This document shows positions 7,434 through 15,918 of a stretch of DNA of 20,919 bases, one piece after another. Numbering within the stretch: position 1 is the stretch's first letter; each line of letters opens with the position of its first letter. The translations under genes were made by a program, and so were the position numbers. This DNA is from an uncultured Bacteroidales bacterium. GTDB lineage: Bacteria; Bacteroidota; Bacteroidia; Bacteroidales; Tenuifilaceae. The notes below the pieces were generated by a model that worked only from the letters and a program-made list of their open reading frames with translations, was not told the DNA's origin and did no database searches. Where the stretch lies: NCBI GenBank assembly GCA_937915475.1, contig CALGIR010000131.1, positions 1 through 20,919 of the forward strand. Direction: 5' to 3'.

Positions 7434-8681
7434 TTATAATCCCAGAAGCAAGTCTTCGGCCCTATTCCCATTGAGTACTATAAGTTCAGGATTTTCAAGC
7501 ATCTGCTTCACCTTAACTAGGAACCCAACGGAATCTTTTCCATCAATTACTCTATGGTCATAGCTTAGTGCAATGTACATCATGGGCCTAACTTCAACCT
7601 TGCCATTTACGGCAATTGGTCGCTCAATGATGTTGTGCATCCCTAATATTGCCGATTGAGGAGGGTTAAGTATTGGAGTGGATAGCATCGACCCAAAAAC
7701 CCCTCCGTTTGTAATGGTAAAAGTTCCCCCCGTTAAGTCGTTGAGCCCAATACGTCCAACCTCACCCTTTTGGGCAAGTTCAAGTATGCTGGATTCTGTT
7801 TGCGCCATTGATTGGTCTTCTACATTTCGAATAACAGGAACCATAAGCCCTTTGGGGGTTTGAACTGCAATACCAATATCGTAGTAGTTTGGGGTCACAA
7901 TCTCGTCGCCATCTATAAATGAGTTAACCATGGGATACTGCTTTAGAGCCTCAACAACCGCTCTGGTAAAAAACGACATAAATCCCAACTTAACCCCATG
8001 CTTTTCTTGAAAAAACTTTTGGTATTCCTTGCGTATGGTAATTATTCTACTCATATCCACCTCATTAAAGGTAGTGAGCATAGCCGTTTGGTTTTTAACC
8101 GCCACAAGACGTTGGCTAAGCTTTTTACGCAATTGACTCATGGGCAAACGTTCCTCGCTGCGTTCTCCTACTCTATTCTTTGTACTGCTTGCATTAGTCT
8201 CTACAAATCTGTTAACATCATCGGATGTTATTTTCCGCAACCCGTTAATAATATCATCAACATCAAAACCCTTATCGTCCATTATTTTTTGAGCTAATGG
8301 GGTAACTTTTACCCTTGATTTCTCTGTAGGGAATGTTTTTGATGATTCTTTTTTCTCCTCAACAACTATTTTCTCCTTTGGCTTTTCTATTGATTCTTCT
8401 TCAGCATTGGCAATCTCCTTTACCTTATCAAGCTCCTTGGGCATTTTAGCATCGGTATCAATTGTGCAAGCCACTTCGCCTATCCTAACGGTACCGCCTT
8501 GCACTTTAATGCTTAATATACCGCTATGGCTAGCCATCAGTGGTAGGGTTGCTTTTTCCGACTCAATTTCGGCAATCTCCTGGTCCTTCTCAACCCATGA
8601 ACCATCGGCAGCTAACCAATTTGCTAATTCAACCTCGGTTATTGACTCCCCCGGGCTTGGGATAATAATGTCTACTTTCAT
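7434..8681 (-). CDS. sucB: 2-oxoglutarate dehydrogenase E2, dihydrolipoyllysine-residue succinyltransferase
   Basis: Core acyltransferase of the 2-oxoglutarate dehydrogenase complex; it carries the succinyl group on lipoyl-lysine and transfers it to CoA in the TCA cycle. The 415-residue protein has one N-terminal lipoyl domain (about 1-77) with the lipoylated lysine Lys43 in ESEKATLP (the usual TDK is SEK here), a charged Glu/Lys linker (about 82-122), a peripheral-subunit binding domain (about 124-158, VTPLAQKIMDDKGF) and the catalytic domain (about 178-415). Catalytic His376 and Asp380 are in DHRVIDG, and the TFTITNGGVFGS block (320-331) is characteristic of SucB rather than pyruvate dehydrogenase E2. 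It follows sucA on the same strand after 98 bp. The E3 gene (lpd) is not next to it. Confidence 0.96.
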   Translation of the reverse strand: MKVDIIIPSPGESITEVELANWLAADGSWVEKDQEIAEIESEKATLPLMASHSGILSIKVQGGTVRIGEVACTIDTDAKMPKELDKVKEIANAEEESIEKPKEKIVVEEKKESSKTFPTEKSRVKVTPLAQKIMDDKGFDVDDIINGLRKITSDDVNRFVETNASSTKNRVGERSEERLPMSQLRKKLSQRLVAVKNQTAMLTTFNEVDMSRIITIRKEYQKFFQEKHGVKLGFMSFFTRAVVEALKQYPMVNSFIDGDEIVTPNYYDIGIAVQTPKGLMVPVIRNVEDQSMAQTESSILELAQKGEVGRIGLNDLTGGTFTITNGGVFGSMLSTPILNPPQSAILGMHNIIERPIAVNGKVEVRPMMYIALSYDHRVIDGKDSVGFLVKVKQMLENPELIVLNGNRAEDLLLGL

Positions 8682-8725
8682 TTCTTATATATTTTTTGAC
8701 ACTTTAGGTTTATTCAAAGACAGTA

Positions 8726-8733
8726 CAAATCTA
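8726..8733 (-). promoter_or_regulatory. Candidate internal promoter box before sucB
   Basis: On the minus strand the sequence reads TAGATTTG, a perfect TAnnTTTG match, 44 bp before the sucB start and inside the unusually long (98 bp) sucA-sucB gap. It could give sucB transcription independent of sucA. No clear -33 partner is visible. Confidence 0.35.
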
Positions 8734-8779
8734 ACATCCCCTATAACTTATAATATCCGATATGCTTAAATCCATACTT

Positions 8780-11587
8780 CTATTTGCTCCTAACAACCTC
8801 TACATACTCGGCTTTTCTTTCACTGCGCTGGCTGCCAACCTTACACTGTAAACCGCAATACTTGTTATTTAGCTCGCAATCGCATCGGCGAAAAACCTTC
8901 CCAATAATCTCTTGCTGCTCCTGATTATGAAGTTTACTTAGGCCAACTGCCGGGCTTCCGCTTGCCAACCGCGAAACCACTTCAATGGGAACTTGGGTAA
9001 TGTTATCGCGGATAAAGTTCCATGCCCCCATGTTCTGAGGCTCCTCCTGAACCCATAACCATTGAATTGTATTTGGGTAACGGGCAATAACGCTCTCAAC
9101 TTGCTTTTTAGGGAATGGGTACAGCTGCTCAATGCGAACAAGGGCAATATCGTTCGCCTCAAAATGTTCCTTGCGTTCAAGCAAATCGTAGTAAACTTTA
9201 CCTGAACAAAAAACAACGCGAAGCACTTTCTCGCTTTCAACATTATCATCATCAATAACCTCCTGAAATGCACCTTTACTCAATTCATCGAGCTTCGATA
9301 TGCATCTGGGGTGACGGAGTAAACTTTTGGGTGTAAACACAATTAGCGGTGTTCTAAACTCTCGCTTAACCTGTTTGCGAAGTGCATGAAAAAAGTTTGC
9401 AGGTGTGGTAATGTTGGTAATCTGCATATTTTGTCTTGCAGCAAGGGTTAAAAACCTCTCTATACGAGCACTTGAGTGCTCAGGACCTTGCCCCTCAAAC
9501 CCGTGAGGGAGAAGGAGCGTTAGCCCTGACTTTAACCCCCATTTGTCCTCGGCAGAGCTAACATACTGATCGATGATTACCTGAGCAACGTTAAAAAAGT
9601 CACCAAATTGAGCTTCCCAAATCGTAAGCCCATTGGGAACTCCAAGCGAATAACCATAGTCGAATCCTAAAACACCATACTCAGAAAGGGGACTATTGTA
9701 AACATGAAAACTCGCCTGATTTGAAGAGATATTCTTAAGTGGGAAATATTTCTCCTCTGAATCCTCAACTGCATAAACAGCATGTCGATGTGAGAATGTA
9801 CCTCGCTCACTATCCTGTCCGCTAAGCCTCACCGGATGACCCTGATCAACCAGTGTGCCATATGCCAATAACTCAGCAATGGCCCAATCAACCCTACCAC
9901 TTTCAACATGTAATTGGCGATCGGCAATAAGTTTTTCGAGCTTTTTGAAAAACTGCATGTCAGGCGGCAGACTGTTTATACTTTTAGCAACCCGCTCCAA
10001 ATCATCCATTGCAACACCTGTTTGTGGTGATGTACAGAAATCGTCTTTTACAGAATGGCGTATTTGCTTCCAATCAGATTCAAGGAAGGGCTGTATTGTT
10101 ACCTTCTTTGCCTTTTGGGCCAACTCTAACTTTTCGTCAAGAAAGCTATCAAAGCTATCAACCTTTTTTTTCAGAAATTCACTATCAATTACGCCCTGTT
10201 CAACTAACTTCTTTGCATAAATATCTCTTGGATTAGGATGTTTGGCAATAGCCTTGTACAGTATTGGCTGGGTAAATCGGGGTTCATCGCCCTCGTTGTG
10301 CCCATATCGCCTATACCCTAAAATATCAATAAAAACATCTCTTTGGAAGCGTTGCCTAAAGTCCATGGCCAAGCGAATGGTATGAGCCAATGCCTCAGGA
10401 TCGTCGCCATTTACATGAAATATTGGCGATTGAATGACCTTGGCAATATCAGTGGAGTATGTACTGCTACGTGCATCGACATAGTTTGTAGTAAACCCAA
10501 CCTGATTGTTTACAATTAGGTGAATGGCTCCACCAACCCTATAGCCTTTAAGCTGCGACATCTGTAAGGTTTCGTAAACTACCCCCTGCGATGCAATAGC
10601 GGCGTCGCCATGAATTATGATTGGTGCAAGTTTAGTAAAATCTTTTTGATAAAGATGATCTATCCGAGAACGAGCAAGGCCAACTGCCACGGGCGTTACC
10701 GCTTCTAAATGCGAAGGGTTGGGCACTAAATTGAGTTTAACCTCACTGCCATTGTCGGTTTTAACGGATGTGCTATAGCCCATATGGTACTTTACGTCGC
10801 CTAGCGCAACGTTCTCATCGTACTCTTCGCCAAAAAACTCGCTAAATATATTATCAAAGGGTTTCTGCATAATGTTAGCGAGCACATTTAGCCTGCCCCT
10901 GTGGGGCATACCTATAACAAACTCCTGAATACCCAACTCTGCACCACGCTCAATCACCGCATCCATTGCAGGGATTAGCGTTTCTACACCTTCAAGAGAG
11001 AAACGCTTTTGACCAATGAATTTTTTGTGGATAAACTGCTCAAAACCAACTGCCTGTTTTAGATGACTAAGTATATGTTTTTTTTGTTCGTGCGTAAAAA
11101 CTGTGCTATTCCTATTATCCTCAATCCTATGCTGCAACCAGTTTACAACCTCATTATTGCGAATATACATATACTCACATCCTATTGTAGCTGTATAGGT
11201 TGATTGTAGAAATTCAAGTATATCAGACAGTTTTGCAGGCCCAATCCCCAACTGCTTACCTGCCTGAAAAACAGTATCTAAATCAGACTTCGATAGCTCA
11301 AAATTCTCAATATCGAGCGTTGGCGAAAACATACGAGACGTACGAACCGGGTTAGTTTTGGTAAACAAATGCCCTCGCTTGCGGTATGCATCAATAAGGT
11401 TTATCACCTTTACTTCAGCATCAAACTGCTGACCCCCATTGGTTGAATAACCAGCGAGCGCAAAATCAAATCCCTTAAAAAAGTTTCGCCAACCCTCTTC
11501 AACCGAATTAGAATTGGACAAATACTCCTTGTACAACTTATCGACCGCCTGTGGATCGATATTTCCTAAAAATGATTCCGACTCCAT
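8780..11587 (-). CDS. sucA: 2-oxoglutarate dehydrogenase E1 (decarboxylating, thiamine-diphosphate dependent)
   Basis: Catalyses decarboxylation of 2-oxoglutarate and reductive succinylation of the lipoyl group on SucB. The 935-residue length fits the family. Visible markers are the N-terminal E2-binding start (FLGNIDPQAVDKLYKEY), the active-site GMPHRGRLNVLANI block, the ThDP/Mg motif starting GDAAIASQGVVYETLQMS and closing with IVNNQVGFTT, and SGQDSERGTFSHRHA of the pyrimidine-binding half. The C-terminus is odd: after the usual family end there are about 34 extra residues with Cys902, Cys904, Cys911 and Cys915 (pattern C-x-C-x6-C-x3-C) and a basic tail. Transcription probably starts at the TATCTTTG box 30 bp upstream. 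sucB follows 98 bp downstream. Confidence 0.97.
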   Translation of the reverse strand: MESESFLGNIDPQAVDKLYKEYLSNSNSVEEGWRNFFKGFDFALAGYSTNGGQQFDAEVKVINLIDAYRKRGHLFTKTNPVRTSRMFSPTLDIENFELSKSDLDTVFQAGKQLGIGPAKLSDILEFLQSTYTATIGCEYMYIRNNEVVNWLQHRIEDNRNSTVFTHEQKKHILSHLKQAVGFEQFIHKKFIGQKRFSLEGVETLIPAMDAVIERGAELGIQEFVIGMPHRGRLNVLANIMQKPFDNIFSEFFGEEYDENVALGDVKYHMGYSTSVKTDNGSEVKLNLVPNPSHLEAVTPVAVGLARSRIDHLYQKDFTKLAPIIIHGDAAIASQGVVYETLQMSQLKGYRVGGAIHLIVNNQVGFTTNYVDARSSTYSTDIAKVIQSPIFHVNGDDPEALAHTIRLAMDFRQRFQRDVFIDILGYRRYGHNEGDEPRFTQPILYKAIAKHPNPRDIYAKKLVEQGVIDSEFLKKKVDSFDSFLDEKLELAQKAKKVTIQPFLESDWKQIRHSVKDDFCTSPQTGVAMDDLERVAKSINSLPPDMQFFKKLEKLIADRQLHVESGRVDWAIAELLAYGTLVDQGHPVRLSGQDSERGTFSHRHAVYAVEDSEEKYFPLKNISSNQASFHVYNSPLSEYGVLGFDYGYSLGVPNGLTIWEAQFGDFFNVAQVIIDQYVSSAEDKWGLKSGLTLLLPHGFEGQGPEHSSARIERFLTLAARQNMQITNITTPANFFHALRKQVKREFRTPLIVFTPKSLLRHPRCISKLDELSKGAFQEVIDDDNVESEKVLRVVFCSGKVYYDLLERKEHFEANDIALVRIEQLYPFPKKQVESVIARYPNTIQWLWVQEEPQNMGAWNFIRDNITQVPIEVVSRLASGSPAVGLSKLHNQEQQEIIGKVFRRCDCELNNKYCGLQCKVGSQRSERKAEYVEVVRSK

Positions 11588-11616
11588 TCTACTAAATGTT
11601 TTATGGCTACCTATAA

Positions 11617-11624
11617 CAAAGATA
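11617..11624 (-). promoter_or_regulatory. Bacteroidetes -7 box of sucA
   Basis: Minus-strand TATCTTTG is a perfect -7 consensus located 30 bp before the sucA ATG (11587), leaving a leader of about 20-25 nt. The -33 element is not obvious. Confidence 0.55.
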
Positions 11625-11790
11625 GCAGAAAAATAGTAACAGGATTAATACTTCAATAATCCATAAACTAACAGATAAGACCTTTGAATGTTGAGTAAAT
11701 ACTTCTTATTTATATGATTCATTTATCGATTTACCTAACTTTACCCCATCATAAGATTAATCAGCAGTTTAAACCAAGGCATAGGTGTCG

Positions 11791-12504
11791 ATGAATATTA
11801 TCAATACGATAAAGGAAGAACTTAACCACTTTAATGACAAAAAGAGAGGCGAAACACTGCCCCGATACTTTCAAGCCTATCCTGGCGGCTATGGTGAAGG
11901 CGACAAGTTTATTGGAGTTACGGTTCCCAACCAGCGGGCAGTTTCAAAAAAACACTATAAAAACATAAGTCTTAGTGAGCTAGAGCAATTGCTCTGGGAA
12001 CCTATCCACGAGTACCGTTTAACCGCCCTTTTTATGTTTGTGCTTAAGTATCAAAAGAGCAAAGATGAGAGTTTACAAAAGGAACTTGTCGAACTATACC
12101 TAAAAAATATAGAACGGGTTAATAACTGGGATCTTGTTGACTCCTCGGCACACCTCATACTTGGACCGCATTTAATGAACGGAAACAGGCAGTTGCTATA
12201 CGAATTGGCCAAGGATAATAGCCTTTGGATACAGCGCATTGCCATAATTGCAACCCTGCATTTTATAAGGAATGGGCAGTTTGATGATACGCTTAGCATT
12301 GCGAAAATCCTGCTAAACCATAATCATGACCTTATCCACAAGGCAGTTGGGTGGATGCTGCGTGAGGTTGGAAAAAAGAATTATGAGGTAGAATATACCT
12401 TCCTTATAAAGCACTACAACAATATGCCCCGCACCATGCTACGCTACGCCATAGAGCGATTTCCCGAAGAGGTAAGGCAGAACTTTTTGAAAGGCAAGTA
12501 TTAG
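11791..12504 (+). CDS. AlkD-like DNA alkylation repair glycosylase
   Basis: A 237-residue HEAT-like repeat DNA glycosylase of the AlkC/AlkD superfamily, which removes alkylated bases (N3- and N7-alkyl purines in Bacillus cereus AlkD). The AlkD active-site set looks conserved: Trp113 and Asp117 in VNNWDLVDSSA, an Arg at about 149 in WIQRIA, and Trp188 in VGWMLREVGKK, matching Trp109, Asp113, Arg148 and Trp187 of B. cereus AlkD. I start at the ATG at 11791. A GTG six bases earlier (11785) is also in frame and cannot be excluded. It is a single-gene unit, divergent from sucA; TAACTTTA (11736-11743) is a possible -7 box at seven of eight matches. Confidence 0.9.
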   Translation: MNIINTIKEELNHFNDKKRGETLPRYFQAYPGGYGEGDKFIGVTVPNQRAVSKKHYKNISLSELEQLLWEPIHEYRLTALFMFVLKYQKSKDESLQKELVELYLKNIERVNNWDLVDSSAHLILGPHLMNGNRQLLYELAKDNSLWIQRIAIIATLHFIRNGQFDDTLSIAKILLNHNHDLIHKAVGWMLREVGKKNYEVEYTFLIKHYNNMPRTMLRYAIERFPEEVRQNFLKGKY

Positions 12505-12527
12505 GGTAATTATAATAAAAAAACAAA

Positions 12528-12583
12528 CCCCTTAATAACAACTCAACAACTTCAAATGCAAACTGTTTCAGGGGCTTTTTAAG
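12528..12583 (+). terminator. Weak possible terminator of the alkylation repair gene
   Basis: CCCCT (about 12530-12535) can pair with AGGGG followed by CTTTTT (about 12573-12583) on the plus strand, with extra A-T pairs beyond one mismatch. The loop is long (about 37 nt), so this is tentative. It starts about 25 bp after the stop codon. Confidence 0.3.
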
Positions 12584-12603
12584 AAACTATTATATCAAAT
12601 ATA

Positions 12604-12653
12604 AATGTCGTTCAGTTAAGAGTCGAGGCCGACAGTCTTAACTGAACGACATT
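12604..12653. repeat. Perfect 18-bp inverted repeat between convergent genes
   Basis: The arms 12604-12621 (AATGTCGTTCAGTTAAGA) and 12636-12653 are exact reverse complements. The 14-nt loop itself contains GTCG/CGAC, so the structure can be still longer. It lies between the convergent alkylation repair and DUF1573 genes. Neither side has a T-run, so it is not a standard terminator; it may be a bidirectional transcription block, a palindromic repeat family member or a protein-binding site. Confidence 0.6.
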
Positions 12654-12751
12654 GCATTAATATTTCCGAGTGACTTATGTTAGGGTTAACTTTTCAAGTC
12701 CCCCATTGCAGGTTAATATGCAAAACCCGCTCCGCTGTAACCCACTTAAAA

Positions 12752-13198
12752 TTATGGTAGTTGAATCTCGTTTGTACTGCTTGGAATTATTATCTCTCCA
12801 AGAATTGCAAGTCTTTTATTGTTCCCGTTAATAGCATTTGATTGCACAGTGATAGTACGGCTTATACGATGTGGATGCGGACTTACCCTAAACCAAATTT
12901 TTATTGTCCCCTTTTGTCCTGGGGCAACTGGTTCGCGTGTCCAATCATTAATCCTTGTTCCGCAACATCCCGTAACCTGATTTAGGATAAGGGGCTGGGT
13001 TCCATCATTGTAGAATTCGATTTCCACATTACCAATATCTTCAGTCACATCACTTGTGGGAATGCTTCCTATGTTAATCTCCGAGGGCTCGAACCTAATG
13101 AAGGGACCCTTTTCCTTTAACTCCTCATCGGATGGTTGCTGAGCAAATAGTAAAGAAGTACTGGCCAATAGTAAAGTATAAAGCAGATATTTTCTCAT
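12752..13198 (-). CDS. Exported DUF1573 domain protein
   Basis: A 148-residue exported protein of unknown function. Residues 1-19 form a signal peptide (Lys/Arg start, Leu-rich core, LLFA then Gln). The mature part is a single DUF1573 domain, an immunoglobulin-like fold common in Bacteroidetes: FEPSEINIGSIPTSD (36-50), a strand ending in IEFYNDGTQPLILNQV, the cysteine motif TGCCGTRINDW, and PGQKGTIKIWF. Most family members have C-G-C at the motif; here it is C-C-G. It is transcribed alone. A TAnnTTTG box (13224-13231) lies 26 bp before the ATG, and the terminator of the upstream racemase operon is immediately before that, so it is probably an independent unit. Confidence 0.85.
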   Translation of the reverse strand: MRKYLLYTLLLASTSLLFAQQPSDEELKEKGPFIRFEPSEINIGSIPTSDVTEDIGNVEIEFYNDGTQPLILNQVTGCCGTRINDWTREPVAPGQKGTIKIWFRVSPHPHRISRTITVQSNAINGNNKRLAILGEIIIPSSTNEIQLP

Positions 13199-13223
13199 GA
13201 ATATTATGTTTTTAAGACAATCA

Positions 13224-13231
13224 CAAATTTA
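13224..13231 (-). promoter_or_regulatory. Bacteroidetes -7 box of the DUF1573 gene
   Basis: Minus-strand TAAATTTG is a perfect TAnnTTTG match 26 bp before the start codon. A T-rich stretch (GTTTTTA) lies roughly one promoter spacing upstream, overlapping the U-tract of the preceding terminator. Confidence 0.5.
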
Positions 13232-13240
13232 ATAAATATT

Positions 13241-13273
13241 TTAAAAACGCTCTTAGGTAACATCTAAAAGCGT
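13241..13273 (-). terminator. Intrinsic terminator of the M20 hydrolase-alanine racemase operon
   Basis: On the minus strand ACGCTTTTAG pairs with CTAAGAGCGT through ten positions (one G-U wobble) around a 7-nt loop, and is followed at once by TTTTT. It starts 12 bp past the racemase stop. Confidence 0.7.
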
Positions 13274-13284
13274 ACCAAAATTTA

Positions 13285-14436
13285 TTACACTAAATATCGG
13301 GGTATATTATTGGGAAGGCGCGCTAGGGTTTGGTAATTGAGCTGATTGCTCATCTCGCTAAACGAGGCAATGCTTATACTTAACCTTTTTTGCTTGCCAA
13401 CAAGCACAACCTCATCACCGGGTTGCACATTGGGAATATCGGTAACGTTAACGCTCATGGTGTTCATGGTAACAGTTCCAATAACGGGCACCCGTTTTCC
13501 GTGTATAAGAACTCGTCCGCTATTGCTCAACGAACGGCTAAAACCATTGGTATAGCCAACCGGAATTATGGCAACCTTAAGTTTCTTGTTGGCCATGTAT
13601 GATGTACCGTATCCAACAAAATCGCCTGGTCCCACCTCCTTAACAGTCATCACGCAAGATTTCCAGGAGATAACCCTTCTCAAGTCTGAATCCTTGGCCT
13701 GATTTTTCTTAAATTGATGAATATAGGTTTCCTGGCTGGGCCAAAATCCGTACTGCGCAATTCCCATACGAACCATATCCATTGTTGTTTGTGGATATGT
13801 AAGTGATGCTGCCGAACCAGCAGTATGTCTGTAATTGGGGACTAATCCGTTACGCGTAAAATACCTTAAAAATCTTTTGTACTCAACAATCTGGTTTACA
13901 ACCCTATAATGATTCTCAATGCTTTCTGCCCCAGCATAATGGGTACACAGTCCCTCGAAAATTATATGGTCGGGATTATCCTTTAGAAGTTTAACAACTT
14001 CTGGCAGCATTGGATACTCGAAACCGGTACGCCGAAATCCCGTTTCAGTCTCGATATGAATACGAGCGGGTTTCCCTGTTTTTTTAGCATAGTCAATTGC
14101 ACTTTGCAATCGCAATAAATCAAATACATAAAACTCAATCTCATTCTCTATAGCCCACTCAAGCTGCTCGTCGCTAAGGTATCCCATAATCATAATATCC
14201 GATTTTGGGCTAGCCACCTTAAAAACATCCAACGCTTCGTTAGCCGAGAATACCGAGAAATGATTAATCTTGGCCTTTTCGGCCAACGGAATAATTGTAT
14301 CTACCCCATGCCCATATACATTACCCTTAACAACAGACGAAATGCGAACGTCCTTTCCTAATATCCTTCGTAAGTACTTAATATTATGACTGTAGGCCAA
14401 TTTATTTATCTCGATATACGAAGTTTGATTCATCAT
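13285..14436 (-). CDS. alr: Alanine racemase (PLP-dependent, fold type III)
   Basis: A 383-residue PLP enzyme that interconverts L- and D-alanine for peptidoglycan. The PLP lysine is Lys37 in SVVKGNVYGHG, with Tyr41 as in the family. The second catalytic tyrosine is Tyr280 in VGYGTSYMA, on the C-terminal beta domain, and Arg223 (VRMGIAQYG) is the Arg that contacts the PLP pyridine nitrogen. The usual substrate-site Met-Asp pair (CMDQ in Geobacillus Alr) is Met324-Asn325 in TVTMNTMSVN, which raises the possibility of altered or broader specificity. It is the second gene of an operon, 46 bp after the M20 amidohydrolase, and is followed by a clear terminator. Two adjacent ATGs (first and second codons) could serve as start. 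Confidence 0.92.
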   Translation of the reverse strand: MMNQTSYIEINKLAYSHNIKYLRRILGKDVRISSVVKGNVYGHGVDTIIPLAEKAKINHFSVFSANEALDVFKVASPKSDIMIMGYLSDEQLEWAIENEIEFYVFDLLRLQSAIDYAKKTGKPARIHIETETGFRRTGFEYPMLPEVVKLLKDNPDHIIFEGLCTHYAGAESIENHYRVVNQIVEYKRFLRYFTRNGLVPNYRHTAGSAASLTYPQTTMDMVRMGIAQYGFWPSQETYIHQFKKNQAKDSDLRRVISWKSCVMTVKEVGPGDFVGYGTSYMANKKLKVAIIPVGYTNGFSRSLSNSGRVLIHGKRVPVIGTVTMNTMSVNVTDIPNVQPGDEVVLVGKQKRLSISIASFSEMSNQLNYQTLARLPNNIPRYLV

Positions 14437-14482
14437 TTAGTCAATATTTTTAATCCCATAAAAAGGATATTTTTGAAGATAG

Positions 14483-15631
14483 TTAGCTTAGCAACTTTTC
14501 AATAATACGCATAAAAGTGGCTATTGAAGGCTCAATAATATCGTCGGGAAAATCGTAGTCTTCATTATGCAGATTTGGATGATTCACGCCAGAACCAACA
14601 CCAAAAAGGGCCGCTTTGCTTATCTGGGTAAAGTGACCAAAATCTTCGCTCCACCTAAATGGTCTTTCTAGTGACTGATAATTAAGCCCTAACTCGATTG
14701 CTGCGGTTTTAATAAGATTAACACAATCCTCGTTGTTTATGGTTGCCAGAAACTCCTCAACGTAAGTAACGCTATGCGTAAGCTTATGTTCTTTACAAAC
14801 GGCCGAAATATGGTTCTCAACCATTTTTTTAAGCTTGCCCATATCGGAGTCTAAATAAGTTCTTAATGTTGCCATAAGGGTGGCATTGCCAGGGGTGGTT
14901 CCAAAGGCAACCTCCCCGAGTTTAGCATGAATAACGGTTAACAACGCAAAATCGTTAAATGCTCCCTTTTCATTGGCAATATAATTTAAACCCAATATCA
15001 TTTGTGCCAATGCCCTATCGGGGTTGTTCCCATCCTCAGGATGAGCTGCGTGAGATGAAAGTCCTTTGATATTGGCAATTAATCCGGTTGAGGCTGAAGC
15101 GAATGTACTGTTTCTTAGGAATATGTCGCCTTTTTTGTATCCTGGCAAATTATGCAACGCAAAAGCATAGTCGGGTTTAATGTTACCAAATTTCGGGTCG
15201 GCAATAACGGCAGCAGCACCCTGACCTGTTTCCTCCGCTGGTTGAAAGAGAAGTACTACTTTTCCTTTAGATAAAGAAATCTGATTTAGCGAATGGGCAA
15301 CACCAGCCAAAATGGCTGAGTGCCCATCGTGTCCACATAAATGAGCTACACCCAGAACAGTAGATTTATGGTTAAAACTGTTTAACTCCTGAATTGGAAG
15401 TGCATCCATATCGGCTCTTAGCAAAACCGTTGGCCCCGGACTATTAGTATTGTATAAAAAAGCAATGCCATTTCCGCCTAAACCATCAATTACCTCTGTT
15501 GGCTTTGTTGGAGCAATAAAATCAGCAATGGCTTTACTTGTTATATTTTCGTTACCCGATAACTCCGGAAATTGATGTAGTTGACGACGGAAATCAATAA
15601 GCTTATTAAGCAGATTTTTTGGTAAAGACAT
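14483..15631 (-). CDS. M20 family metallo-amidohydrolase
   Basis: A 382-residue zinc/metal-dependent hydrolase of the M20D type (N-acyl-amino-acid or indole-acetyl-amino-acid amidohydrolases, hippuricase). Markers are the N-terminal RRQLHQFPELSGNE, RADMDALPI (catalytic Asp region), the metal-binding cysteine and histidines in CGHDGH (Cys99, His101, His104), the general-base pair in PAEETGQGA (Glu133-Glu134), HNLPG with His160, the dimerisation-domain SSHAAHPEDG, and a C-terminal metal histidine in GVNHPNLHNEDYDF. The substrate is not certain. I start at the ATG at 15631; a TTG four codons earlier is in frame but less likely. It is cotranscribed with alr (46 bp gap), so it may supply or process amino acids for racemisation, although that is inference. 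Confidence 0.9.
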   Translation of the reverse strand: MSLPKNLLNKLIDFRRQLHQFPELSGNENITSKAIADFIAPTKPTEVIDGLGGNGIAFLYNTNSPGPTVLLRADMDALPIQELNSFNHKSTVLGVAHLCGHDGHSAILAGVAHSLNQISLSKGKVVLLFQPAEETGQGAAAVIADPKFGNIKPDYAFALHNLPGYKKGDIFLRNSTFASASTGLIANIKGLSSHAAHPEDGNNPDRALAQMILGLNYIANEKGAFNDFALLTVIHAKLGEVAFGTTPGNATLMATLRTYLDSDMGKLKKMVENHISAVCKEHKLTHSVTYVEEFLATINNEDCVNLIKTAAIELGLNYQSLERPFRWSEDFGHFTQISKAALFGVGSGVNHPNLHNEDYDFPDDIIEPSIATFMRIIEKLLS

Positions 15632-15643
15632 AAGCAGTATCAA

Positions 15644-15918
15644 ATTTTGGATTGCAAAGTACTCATTTTAAGAGAAGAAGCAAATTGAACAACATCTAAT
15701 TTCATCTTTTACGCTCTGTATATCAGAAACTTAAGACAACTGTTAATTTGTATGAAGATTGATTAATGCTGGTATTTTCCACAGGTTGATAAGATATTAG
15801 ACCTAAATTAACATCGCTATATTTTCTTATCCACTGAAAAATAAAACAAAACCCACAACTTTTTTGTTACTCAGTTAAATAGTTTTACAAAATCATAATT
15901 AGGGATATGAAACATTCA
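15644..15918. other. Non-coding region between the M20 hydrolase and sod
   Basis: An AT-rich divergent intergenic stretch with no credible gene. It must hold the promoters for both flanking units: GTACTTTG near 15655-15662 on the minus strand is a poor -7 box for the hydrolase. Two DnaA-box-like words (15775-15783 and 15827-15835, each one mismatch from TTATnCACA) and the complementary pair GATAAG/CTTATC lie in the middle; I assign them no function. Confidence 0.5.

Noticed and set aside
9855..10220. A 121-codon plus-strand open frame inside sucA.
   Set aside because: It is antisense to conserved SucA sequence and shows no recognisable protein features.
12604..12653. Reading the perfect hairpin as an ordinary intrinsic terminator.
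   Set aside because: Neither strand has a T-run after the stem; I kept it as an unexplained palindrome instead.
15775..15835. Two DnaA-box-like words (TTTTCCACA and TTATCCACT) suggesting a replication origin.
   Set aside because: Each has a mismatch, there are only two, and there is no dnaA, dnaN or AT-rich unwinding region with box clusters; chance is likely.
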